From Bacteroidaceae bacterium (GTDB lineage Bacteria > Bacteroidota > Bacteroidia > Bacteroidales > Bacteroidaceae): 64,000 nucleotides of DNA. Under the pieces are notes generated by a model. The model saw only the letters and a list, made by a program, of their open reading frames with translations, was not told the origin of the DNA and did not search any database. The stretch's first letter is position 1. The number at the start of each line of letters is the position of its first letter. Made by a program: the position numbers and the translations under genes. Of the stretch, positions 17,037 through 24,753 are shown piece by piece. The stretch covers positions 17,666 through 81,665 of the forward strand of contig JAFUAH010000030.1 in assembly GCA_017464345.1 (NCBI GenBank). Direction: 5' to 3'.

Positions 17037-18401
17037 ATGACAAAGCTTATGATTACCATAAAAAGGATACTAATGAGCACGGCTCTGGTGGCCATGTCGG
17101 CCGCAGCCATGGCCCAGTGGAACACCGACAGCACGGAGGTGGACTCCTATGACAAATACCGCGTGGGCGGGTACGGCGAGGTGGTGGCCCAGTTCAAGAA
17201 CTACGGCATCAACCGCTTCAACGGCACCTCGACGGGCAACTCCGACGTCCATCGCAACACCATCTCCATACCACGCTTTGTGCTGGCCGGCGACTATAAG
17301 TTCAACAAGCACTGGATGCTGGGCGTGGAGATAGAGTTCGAGGCGGGCGGCACCGGTGCAGCCTATGAGATAGAGAACACCGAGAACGGCGAATACGAGT
17401 CGGAGGTGGAGAAGGGCGGCGAGGTGGCTCTGGAGCAGTTCCATCTGACCTACCGCTTGAACAATGCCTTCATGGTCAGGGTGGGCCACCAGATAGTGCC
17501 CGTCGGCCTGAACAATGCCCACCACGAGCCCATCAACTTCTTCGGCACCGTGCGCCCCGAGGGCGAGACCTCCATCATACCGAACACGTGGCACGAGACG
17601 GGACTGGCCGTCATGGGTCAGTTTGGCCGGAAATGGGCCTCGTTCGACTACCAGGCCATGGTGGTGGCCGGACTGAATGCCAACGGCTTCGACCGCAACA
17701 CCTGGGTGGCCAGCGGCAAGCAGGGGCTCTTCGAGTCCGACAACTTCACATCGCCGGCCTATGTGGCACGCCTCAACTACCGTGGCATCCCGGGCCTGCG
17801 CCTCGGTGCGTCGTTCTACTACCTGCGCAATGCCGCCTCGAACAGCGACAAGCCCCAGACCTACGCCTTCCGGGTGCCCGTGCGCATCTGGTCGGTCGAT
17901 GCCCAGTATCAGCACCGCTACTTCATTGCCCGGGGCAACCTGATGGGTGGCTACGTGGGCAACAGCGACCAACTGACGGCCAAGAACAACAAACTGAGCA
18001 ACTCCTCGCCCTACAGCCGCCTGGCCCCCATTGCGGAGCGTGCGGTCAGTTACGGTGCCGAGGCCGGTCTGCGACTGAAGAACATGGTGGTGGCCGACAA
18101 GATGCCCGACCTCATCCCCTTTGTCCGCTACGAGTACTACAACCCGCAGCAAAAGGTAGTCGTGAGCAAGAACAACCTGAAGACGGCCGACCCCCGTCTG
18201 AAGACCTCCATGTGGGTGGCCGGCGTGAACTATCGTCCACTGCCCTACCTAGTGGTGAAGGCCGACTACACAAAGCGGCGCATCGGCGACGGCAACTACA
18301 AGGCCGAGAATGAGTTTGCCCTGGGCGTGGCCTTCACGGGCTGGTTTGTCAGCGACAACAAGTTCGCCCGCCTGAAGAAACAGAAGAACAATAACCGATA
18401 A
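17037..18401 (+). CDS. OprO/OprP-like outer-membrane porin
   Basis: 454-aa beta-barrel protein with a signal peptide ending AAAMAQ. Start choices are 17037, 17049 and 17073; MITIKRILMSTALVAMSAAAMAQ from 17049 is a well-formed signal and suits the promoter position. Alternating strands with aromatic girdles (YRVGGYGEVVAQFKNYG, MVRVGHQIVPVGLNNAHHEP, GLRLGASFYYLRNAA) fit phosphate-selective-porin-like barrels. The C-terminus is basic (KKQKNNNR), its last codons being part of an AATAACC heptamer tract. It is first in the operon and probably admits the ligand handled by the imelysin and heme proteins. Confidence 0.8.
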   Translation: MTKLMITIKRILMSTALVAMSAAAMAQWNTDSTEVDSYDKYRVGGYGEVVAQFKNYGINRFNGTSTGNSDVHRNTISIPRFVLAGDYKFNKHWMLGVEIEFEAGGTGAAYEIENTENGEYESEVEKGGEVALEQFHLTYRLNNAFMVRVGHQIVPVGLNNAHHEPINFFGTVRPEGETSIIPNTWHETGLAVMGQFGRKWASFDYQAMVVAGLNANGFDRNTWVASGKQGLFESDNFTSPAYVARLNYRGIPGLRLGASFYYLRNAASNSDKPQTYAFRVPVRIWSVDAQYQHRYFIARGNLMGGYVGNSDQLTAKNNKLSNSSPYSRLAPIAERAVSYGAEAGLRLKNMVVADKMPDLIPFVRYEYYNPQQKVVVSKNNLKTADPRLKTSMWVAGVNYRPLPYLVVKADYTKRRIGDGNYKAENEFALGVAFTGWFVSDNKFARLKKQKNNNR

Positions 18402-18416
18402 CCAATAACCAATATC
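18389..18416 (+). repeat. AATAACC heptamer tract at porin stop
   Basis: Three to four imperfect heptamers cover the last codons and the TAA of the porin gene and run into the spacer before the imelysin gene. Confidence 0.65.
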
Positions 18417-18446
18417 AAAATCCTAACAAAAACATTAAAATCCCTT

Positions 18447-19634
18447 ATGAAAAAGTATTTGTTTATGACTGGCCTGCTGGCCATGAGCCTGGGCTTCACC
18501 GCTTGCAGCGATGACGAAGACGAAAAGACCGTTCCCGAAGGAACCAGTGAGGTAACCATCAACGACAACAACCTGGACGTGACCAGTGAGAACGTCGGCA
18601 CCTGGACGCTCTATGCCAGTGCCGTGGCTCAGCTGCTGGCCAACGATGCCAGCGACCTGAACGAGGCATGGACCGTGGATTACGTGAAGGACGGCATCCA
18701 TCAGGGTGCCTTTGCCACCACCTTCAAGACCCATAACAAGACTCCCTACACCAGCGCCGTCAGCTGCGTGGAGCAGATTGTGGATGGCTGCATCGACATC
18801 GCCAGCGAGGTGGGCACGGCCAAGATAGGCGAGCCCCGCGACCTCTGGGTGTCGGGTAAATACACCGAGGCCGTCTATGCCGTTGAGTCGTGGTACAGCT
18901 TCCACTCCATCGACGACTATGCCAACAACATCCAGTCCATCCGCAACGCCTTCAACGGTACACGCAACAACACCGAGGCCGAGCACTCCATCGCCAAGCT
19001 GCTGCAGAGCGTGAACACGCCCGTCTATGGCAGCGTGAAGGCCAAGATAGACGCAGCCTACAATGCCATCAAGACAGGCATGACGGCTCCCTTCCGCGAC
19101 CACATCGGCAACGCCACCGTCCTGGTTGCCCAGGATGCCTGCGCCGAACTGGTGGATGCACTGGAGAACGAACTGAAACCTTTTATTAACAACAATGCTG
19201 ACAACGAAGAGCTGGACGCCATCGTAGAGACCTATGTCGAGAACGTCGTCGAGCCCACCTACAAGGACCTCGTGGCCCGCACGGCCGAGCTGAAGCAGGC
19301 CGTCGATGCCCTGCGCACACAGCCCAGTACCGCTGCCTTCGAGCGTGCCGCACAGGCCTGGATGGCTGCCCGTGAGCCGTGGGAGACGAGCGAGGCCTTC
19401 CTCTTTGGCCCCGTGGCCGATCTGGGTCTGGACCCCAACATGGACTCCTGGCCCCTGGACGTAGATGCCATCAAGGAGGTCATGGAGAGCGGCAAGATTG
19501 AGGAACTCATCAAGTGGGAAGGCGAATACGACGAGGAGGACGAGAACATCGAGGCCGTCCAGAACGTCCGTGGCTTCCACACGCTGGAGTTCCTGCTCTT
19601 CAAGAGTGGCAAACCCCGTACTTACACAAAATAA
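18447..19634 (+). CDS. Imelysin-family lipoprotein, circularly permuted form
   Basis: 395-aa lipoprotein (lipobox ending at Cys20, GFTACSDD). The family GxHxxE motif is Gly376-Phe-His378-Thr-Leu-Glu381, almost at the C-terminus, with the WMAAREPWETSEAFLFGP block just before it. The half carrying EVGTAKIGEP and AVESWYSFHSIDDYANNI comes first. That order is the circular permutation described for a Bacteroides ovatus imelysin-like structure. Imelysins are thought to act in iron uptake rather than as peptidases. The stop overlaps the next start (TAATG). Confidence 0.88.
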   Translation: MKKYLFMTGLLAMSLGFTACSDDEDEKTVPEGTSEVTINDNNLDVTSENVGTWTLYASAVAQLLANDASDLNEAWTVDYVKDGIHQGAFATTFKTHNKTPYTSAVSCVEQIVDGCIDIASEVGTAKIGEPRDLWVSGKYTEAVYAVESWYSFHSIDDYANNIQSIRNAFNGTRNNTEAEHSIAKLLQSVNTPVYGSVKAKIDAAYNAIKTGMTAPFRDHIGNATVLVAQDACAELVDALENELKPFINNNADNEELDAIVETYVENVVEPTYKDLVARTAELKQAVDALRTQPSTAAFERAAQAWMAAREPWETSEAFLFGPVADLGLDPNMDSWPLDVDAIKEVMESGKIEELIKWEGEYDEEDENIEAVQNVRGFHTLEFLLFKSGKPRTYTK

Positions 19635-21166
19635 TGAACCGAAAGACAAAAAATTTCTTTTCATATACATTTTGGTGCGTTGTCCTCATGGCCCTCACGG
19701 GCTGTGAGGATGACCGTGCTATAGATGTCAGAGACATGGAGGTGCCCGAGGGCTACACGCTCTCGGCCGGCACCAGCACAATATTCAAGACCTCCAGCTA
19801 CGCCTACGACACCGATGCCGACTGGGTGGCCAACATCCCGGCCAACGAGAAGCGCTTCACCCACGGCGACCGCCTCTACGACAACCCCATGAACTCCGGC
19901 AACGGCCTGGGGCCCGTCTATGCGGGCTACTCGTGTGGCTCGTGCCACCGCAACGCCGGGCGCACCAAGCCGGGCCTCTGGACCCAGACGGGTACAGACC
20001 CCGACGGTACTCCTGTCTATGGCAGCGGTTCCTACGGATTCTCGTCCATGCTGGTGTATGTGACGCGGAAGAACGGTGCCTTTTTCCAAGACTATGGCCG
20101 CGTCATCCACGACCAGAGCATCATGGGCGTGACGGCCGAGGGCAAGCTGGAATGCCGCTGGCACAAGGAGCAGTTCCAGTTCCCCGACGGCGAGACCTAC
20201 GAACTGGCCTACCCCGAATACACCATCACCGACTGGTACCAGCCCAACTACCGCGACACCGACGAGCCCATCCGTCCCGAAGACCTCTTCTGTACGGTGC
20301 GCATTCCACTGCGCCACGTCGGCATGGGCCAGATGATGGCCCTCGACCCCGTGGAGATTGAGGCCCTGGCCGCCCGGTCGAACTATCCCGAGTACGGCAT
20401 CTCGGGTCGCTGCAACTACATCAACGAGCGCGGCCAGTTGCGCCTCGGCCTCTCGGGCAACAAGGCCCAGCACGCCGACCTGACGGTGGAACTCGGCTTC
20501 TCCAGCGACATGGGCGTGACCAACAGCCGCTACCCCGAGGAGATATGCGAGGGGCAGCGCCAGATGCAGGAGGGCTCCATGATGGGGCTGCTGTATGACA
20601 AATTGGACATATCCACGGAGGAGATGGAGGACGTCGATTTCTACCTCCACGGTCTGGGCGTACCGGCTCGCCGACTAGGCTCCGCCACCACGCCCGTCAG
20701 CTACAAGGGGCGCACCATCACGGAGCGCGAGCACATCGCCATCGGCGAACAGCAGTTCTTCGAGGCCAAGTGCCACCTATGCCACGCCACCACGCTGCAC
20801 ACCCGTCCGCGCGGAGCCACCCTCCTGAACGGTACCGAACTCCCCTGGCTCGGCAACCAGACCATCCACCCCTACAGCGACTACCTCTTGCACGACATGG
20901 GCTCGGAGCTGATGGGCGTGGGCCTGAACGACAACTACGTGAGCGGACTGGCTCGCGGCAACGAGTGGCGCACCACGCCGCTCTGGGGCATCGGCCTACA
21001 GGAACTGGTGAACGCCCACACCTTCTTCCTCCACGACGGCCGTGCCCGCAACCTCCAGGAGGCCATCCTCTGGCACGGCGGCGAGGGCGAAGCCTCCAAA
21101 AACCTCTACAAGAACATGCACAGGGACGACCGCCAGGCCCTGCTGAAATTCCTCGAGAGCCTATGA
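19634..21166 (+). CDS. Di-heme (DUF1111-type) oxidoreductase lipoprotein
   Basis: 510-aa lipoprotein (lipobox ALTGC, Cys24) with two c-type heme sites: CGSCH at 101-105 and CHLCH at 380-384. The C-terminal HTFFLHDGRARNLQEAILWHGGEGE is characteristic of DUF1111 'thiol oxidoreductase' proteins related to MauG/cytochrome c peroxidases. Pairing with imelysin is a recurring association in iron-regulated clusters. Translation starts at the ATG overlapping the imelysin stop; the frame is open further upstream but lacks a better start. It acts outside the inner membrane and needs heme attachment, for which a synthase lies at 24743. Confidence 0.87.
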   Translation: MNRKTKNFFSYTFWCVVLMALTGCEDDRAIDVRDMEVPEGYTLSAGTSTIFKTSSYAYDTDADWVANIPANEKRFTHGDRLYDNPMNSGNGLGPVYAGYSCGSCHRNAGRTKPGLWTQTGTDPDGTPVYGSGSYGFSSMLVYVTRKNGAFFQDYGRVIHDQSIMGVTAEGKLECRWHKEQFQFPDGETYELAYPEYTITDWYQPNYRDTDEPIRPEDLFCTVRIPLRHVGMGQMMALDPVEIEALAARSNYPEYGISGRCNYINERGQLRLGLSGNKAQHADLTVELGFSSDMGVTNSRYPEEICEGQRQMQEGSMMGLLYDKLDISTEEMEDVDFYLHGLGVPARRLGSATTPVSYKGRTITEREHIAIGEQQFFEAKCHLCHATTLHTRPRGATLLNGTELPWLGNQTIHPYSDYLLHDMGSELMGVGLNDNYVSGLARGNEWRTTPLWGIGLQELVNAHTFFLHDGRARNLQEAILWHGGEGEASKNLYKNMHRDDRQALLKFLESL

Positions 21167-21200
21167 GACAAGCGTCGCTGCTCCCTCGGACTGACAAGTT

Positions 21201-21261
21201 TGCCATACTATGGCAGAAACTTCTGCCACTATATGGCAGACATTCCTGCCACTGTATGGCA
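21201..21261. repeat. Three 15-bp palindromes at exact 23-bp spacing
   Basis: TGCCATACTATGGCA (21201), TGCCACTATATGGCA (21224) and TGCCACTGTATGGCA (21247) recur at exactly 23 bp, about two helical turns. The form is TGCCA-n5-TGGCA. They lie in the 187-bp gap between the oxidoreductase and second porin genes. Between palindromes, TGGCAGAA/TTCTGCCA forms an alternative perfect stem. An operator array or an RNA processing/hairpin element is possible. Confidence 0.75.
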
Positions 21262-21264
21262 AAC

Positions 21265-21335
21265 GCCCCGACCCGTACGGGCACAGACCGACACTCCGAG
21301 GGACAGGGACACCGACCCGTACAAGAAGACACGAT
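21265..21335. repeat. CCCGTACGGG-type GC-rich repeat
   Basis: Contains GACCCGTACGGGCACAGACC and a second GACCCGTAC copy, the same word family as in the composite repeats at 12095 and 46500. Confidence 0.5.
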
Positions 21336-21353
21336 AAACTAACCGTATAAGAA

Positions 21354-22646
21354 ATGAGACACATACTGACAACCCTTCTGTGCTCCGCCATGCTGCTGCC
21401 AGCCATGGCCGAGGAAAACACCCCCACCACACCTGACGCATCCCCTGCCGTCGTGCATGACGTTTCTCCGTCAAGCCCTCACATCGACATGGACAACGGT
21501 GTCCTGGGCATTGCCGACGACCGCGGCTTCACCCTCCAGTCGAAGAACGGCAAGTTCGTCTTCAAGCCCTACCTGTTCCTGCAGACACGCGGCCAGCTGA
21601 ACTACTACGACGACGAGGGTCTGGACAAGGCCTACAACCAGGACAACGTGGCCAACTCCGGCTTCGCCCTGCCCTACGCCATCCTGGGCTTCACGGGCAA
21701 GACCTTCGGTTGCCTGGACTACAACCTCTCCATCAACGCCGCAGCCACGGGGGCCAACGTCCTCCAGCAGGCCTGGATAGACTACAGCATCAAGCCCGCC
21801 GTGCGCTTCCGTGCCGGTAAGTTCAAGACGCCCTTCACCCACGCCTACCTGACCACGCTGGGCGAGACCCTGTTCCCCGCGCTGCCCACGTCGCTCACCA
21901 CCTTCACCATCATGCCCCACACGCTGAACGCCGTCACCCCCCAGATAGGCACGGGCTTCGACGTAGGCGTGGAGTTCCATGGCACAGCCTCACTGAAGCG
22001 AGGCACACAGTGGCTGACGGGCTACGAGGTGGGCCTGTGGAACGGAAGCGGTTCGGCCGTGAACGGGGCCACGAAGACCTTTTCCGACGACTGGCACATC
22101 CCCTCCCTCCTCTACGCCGGACGGCTCACCTTCATGCCCTGGGGCCAGATGCCCCTGACGCAGGGCAACGCGAAAATGCTGAAGGGCCGCCACATGCTCT
22201 TCGGCATCTCGGGGGGCCTGAACGTGGAGAGCGAGAGCGAGAGCACCAACGACGCCCGTCTGGGAGCCGAGTTCGCGATGCTCCTCAACCACTGGTACGT
22301 GGCTGCCGAGGCCTACTGGATGCACGTGGGATTCACGGACAGGCAGAAAATCAGCGACAAGTTCAATTACTGGGGTGCCTACGGGCAGGTGGGCTACTTC
22401 GTGTGCCCCCAGGTGCAGCTCGGCCTGCGCTACGACTTCATGGACCGCAACAGCTCGGGGAAGGACGGCTTCCTGAACATGCCTGCCGTCGTCTGCAACT
22501 ACTACATCCCGAAGGTCCACCTGAAGCTGTCGGCCATGTACCAGTTCACGGGACGCTACGGCCACGAGACACAGCTCGACCGCGACAACGACGACCTGGG
22601 CATCTCCACCCATCATGCCTCCGTGCAACTCCAATTCAGTTTCTAG
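21354..22646 (+). CDS. Second OprO/P-like outer-membrane porin
   Basis: 430 aa with a signal peptide (cut near AMAEE), a Pro/Ser-rich mature N-terminus to about residue 45 and a porin-type barrel (FVFKPYLFLQTRGQLNYYDD, QAWIDYSIKPAVRFRAGKFKTPF) ending in the beta-signal VQLQFSF. Strand pattern and length match phosphate-selective-porin O/P-like proteins. It differs from the first porin at 17037, so the cluster has two non-identical outer-membrane channels. The palindrome array directly upstream may separate or tune its expression. Confidence 0.8.
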   Translation: MRHILTTLLCSAMLLPAMAEENTPTTPDASPAVVHDVSPSSPHIDMDNGVLGIADDRGFTLQSKNGKFVFKPYLFLQTRGQLNYYDDEGLDKAYNQDNVANSGFALPYAILGFTGKTFGCLDYNLSINAAATGANVLQQAWIDYSIKPAVRFRAGKFKTPFTHAYLTTLGETLFPALPTSLTTFTIMPHTLNAVTPQIGTGFDVGVEFHGTASLKRGTQWLTGYEVGLWNGSGSAVNGATKTFSDDWHIPSLLYAGRLTFMPWGQMPLTQGNAKMLKGRHMLFGISGGLNVESESESTNDARLGAEFAMLLNHWYVAAEAYWMHVGFTDRQKISDKFNYWGAYGQVGYFVCPQVQLGLRYDFMDRNSSGKDGFLNMPAVVCNYYIPKVHLKLSAMYQFTGRYGHETQLDRDNDDLGISTHHASVQLQFSF

Positions 22647-22651
22647 GTCTT

Positions 22652-22833
22652 AACTACGAATTACACGAATTATACGAATTGTATGAATAATGTATTCTAT
22701 ACTACGAATGATATGAATAATGTATTCTTTACTACGAATTACACGAAATCGGCTTGCCGCTCGCTGTGCGAGAATTATGGCTACGCCCTCAAGTCACGCG
22801 GAGCAATTCGTTTAATTCGTGCAATTCGTAGTT
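22652..22833. repeat. Palindromic ACGAATT element over lipoprotein 5' end
   Basis: Outer arms of 29 bp (22652-22680 and 22805-22833) are inverted copies with two mismatches, each made of 9-bp ACGAATTnn units. Between them ATGAATAATGTATTC occurs twice at a 30-bp spacing, followed by a core with GGCTTGCCGCTCGC. The whole element lies between the porin stop and the hydrophobic signal of the next gene. Confidence 0.75.
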
Positions 22834-23576
22834 TTAAAAATAAATCCCTGTCTCTTCTATTCCTTTGTATGGTGTGTCTCGTGGCGTGCGACTCCGGCGA
22901 CATCGAGGAGCGCACCTACTCGGTGCAGGACACGGGACGGGTGGTGAAGCTCACGGCCCGTGTGTCGGGCATACGCGACTGGGCCGACGGCTACAGCGTG
23001 GCACTGGCCGGGTTCGCCAAGGACGACAACTACGCTACCATGCAACGGGCACTGCCCGCCTCCACGGCCGACGGCACGGAGGTGGAGCTCGTGCTGAACA
23101 ACGTCACGGACAGGATAGAGACCGTGGAGCTGGCCATCACGAACAATCTGCGCAAGCGCATCGTCACGCTGGAGAGCATCGTCCTGGCCGACTACGAAGA
23201 CTCGCAGGACACCATACGCATGGCCCTGGGTGACATAGACCTCGACCTCTTTGGCTGCCTCCAGTACGGTGTCTTCGACAAAGCCTGCATCCAGTGCCAC
23301 GGCGGCAACGGACGCATGGCTGCCAGCCTGGATCTCACCCGGGGCAATGCCCATAAGAGCCTGGTCGATGTGCCCAGCACGCGCAAGCCGGGCATGTACC
23401 GCGTAGTGAGTGGCAACGCCGGGGCCTCGCTCCTCCACCAGATACTGAACGAGGGAGGCGAGAACATACTCGGCTACAACCATACGGAAGTCATCAGCAG
23501 CCAGTTCAAGGCCACCCAGGATTCCGTGCGCAGTTTGATAGACAAGTGGATAAATCAACTGCCAGAGGCGGAATAA
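22683..23576 (+). CDS. c-type cytochrome-domain lipoprotein, start uncertain
   Basis: The frame has 297 codons. A heme-c motif CIQCH lies at 202-206, in a C-terminal domain with a later GENILGYNHTE. The lipobox is LVAC (Cys69) after KSLSLLFLCMVC. A lipoprotein signal should start near residue 50, yet no ATG is there; residues 1-50 (MNNVFYTTND repeated, then basic residues) are encoded by the palindromic repeat. Either translation starts at a non-ATG codon near 22830, or the repeat now supplies an unusually long leader. Residues 75-190 resemble no family I know. It likely passes electrons to or from the di-heme protein. Confidence 0.68.
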   Translation: MNNVFYTTNDMNNVFFTTNYTKSACRSLCENYGYALKSRGAIRLIRAIRSFKNKSLSLLFLCMVCLVACDSGDIEERTYSVQDTGRVVKLTARVSGIRDWADGYSVALAGFAKDDNYATMQRALPASTADGTEVELVLNNVTDRIETVELAITNNLRKRIVTLESIVLADYEDSQDTIRMALGDIDLDLFGCLQYGVFDKACIQCHGGNGRMAASLDLTRGNAHKSLVDVPSTRKPGMYRVVSGNAGASLLHQILNEGGENILGYNHTEVISSQFKATQDSVRSLIDKWINQLPEAE

Positions 23577-23590
23577 TCAGAAATTATTCG

Positions 23591-23598
23591 TATCTTTG
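23591..23598 (+). promoter_or_regulatory. -7 box before RidA-family gene
   Basis: TATCTTTG lies 26 bp ahead of the ATG at 23617. No -33 TTTG is seen. It would let the RidA-like and cytochrome synthase genes be transcribed apart from the operon. Confidence 0.5.
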
Positions 23599-23616
23599 CA
23601 ACCGCAAACAAGAAAG

Positions 23617-24753
23617 ATGAATTATCAGACCATACATATCCAGTCCTTAGGCGTAACCGTAGAGTATGCCTCGTTTCGGCCCGAAGGGGTCGGTGAGTGG
23701 CACGTGATGCTGCATGTAGAGCCGCGCGGCCAGTCCTTCGTAGAGCAGATGCAGCGCATCTATGCCGCCGAAGACCAGCTGACGCAGATGCCCAATTTCC
23801 TTGGTGCACAGTACGTACTGAAGCGCTACTTCCTCTCCGACAGCACCAACCAGCAGCCCCTCATGCGGCAGGAGCCCGGCGTGGCCATTTCCGTCATCCA
23901 GCAGCAGCCCCTCGACGGCTCGAAGATAGCCGCATGGCTCTACCTCGTCAGCGACATGGACATCCGGACAGAACAGGGCACTCTGGTGGCCAGCCACAAC
24001 GGCTATCGCCACCTGTGGCGGATGGGCCTGACGTGCAACCAGGGCGACTCAGCCCAGCAGACCGATACCGTGCTGAAGGAGTACGAGCAGATGCTCAGCC
24101 ACTTCGGAGCCACGCTGGCCGATAACTGCATCCGCACGTGGTTCTTCGTCCGCGACGTCGATACCCAGTACGCCGGCATGGTCAGGGCCCGTCGCGAGAA
24201 CTTCGTAGAACAGGGACTGACGGAGAAGACCCACTACATCGCCTCCACAGGCATCGGGGGCGGCCCCGGTGACACGAAGGCCCTCATCCAGCTGGGCACC
24301 TACGCGCTGACCGGCTTTCAGCCCGAGCAGCAGCAATATCTCTATGCCAAGACCCACCTGAACCCGACCTACGAGTACGGTGTCACCTTCGAGCGTGGCA
24401 CGAGGCTGACGTATGGCGACCGTTCGCACATCTTCATCTCTGGTACGGCCAGCATCAACAACCGGGGCGAGGTAGTGCACGTGGGCGACATCTGCCAGCA
24501 GACCCGCCGCATGTGGGAGAACGTGGAGGCCCTGCTCCAGGAGGGAGGCATGGACTACTCCGACGTCATGCACCTGGTGGTCTATCTGCGCGACACGGGC
24601 GACTACGAGGTCGTGAGCCAGATGTTCCGTGAACGCTTCCCCCAGATTCCCACCGTCATCACCCTGGCTCCCGTCTGCCGCCCCACGTGGCTCATTGAGA
24701 TGGAGTGCATAGCCGTGAAGGCGGAGCCTAATCCGCAATATCGTGAATTCTAA
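23617..24753 (+). CDS. RidA-family protein with extra N-terminal domain
   Basis: 378 aa. The C-terminal about 130 residues (SHIFISGTASINNRGEVVHVGDICQQTRRMWENVEALL onward) are a RidA/YjgF fold; family members deaminate enamine/imine intermediates or act in aromatic metabolism. The N-terminal half resembles the extra domain of chorismatase/FkbO-like members. No signal peptide is present. The start is the ATG at 23617 rather than the TTG at 23596 that overlaps the promoter box. The cytochrome synthase gene starts inside its 3' end, so the two are co-expressed; what an imine hydrolase relative does in a cytochrome cluster is unclear. Confidence 0.72.
   Translation: MNYQTIHIQSLGVTVEYASFRPEGVGEWHVMLHVEPRGQSFVEQMQRIYAAEDQLTQMPNFLGAQYVLKRYFLSDSTNQQPLMRQEPGVAISVIQQQPLDGSKIAAWLYLVSDMDIRTEQGTLVASHNGYRHLWRMGLTCNQGDSAQQTDTVLKEYEQMLSHFGATLADNCIRTWFFVRDVDTQYAGMVRARRENFVEQGLTEKTHYIASTGIGGGPGDTKALIQLGTYALTGFQPEQQQYLYAKTHLNPTYEYGVTFERGTRLTYGDRSHIFISGTASINNRGEVVHVGDICQQTRRMWENVEALLQEGGMDYSDVMHLVVYLRDTGDYEVVSQMFRERFPQIPTVITLAPVCRPTWLIEMECIAVKAEPNPQYREF

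Noticed and set aside
19514-19633. N-terminal extension of the di-heme protein into the imelysin gene
   Set aside because: The frame is open but the proper lipoprotein signal begins at the ATG overlapping the imelysin stop (19634).
21201-21261. CRISPR-like array (23-bp period)
   Set aside because: There are only three units with almost no spacer between palindromes and no cas genes; a CRISPR array has longer repeats and unique spacers.
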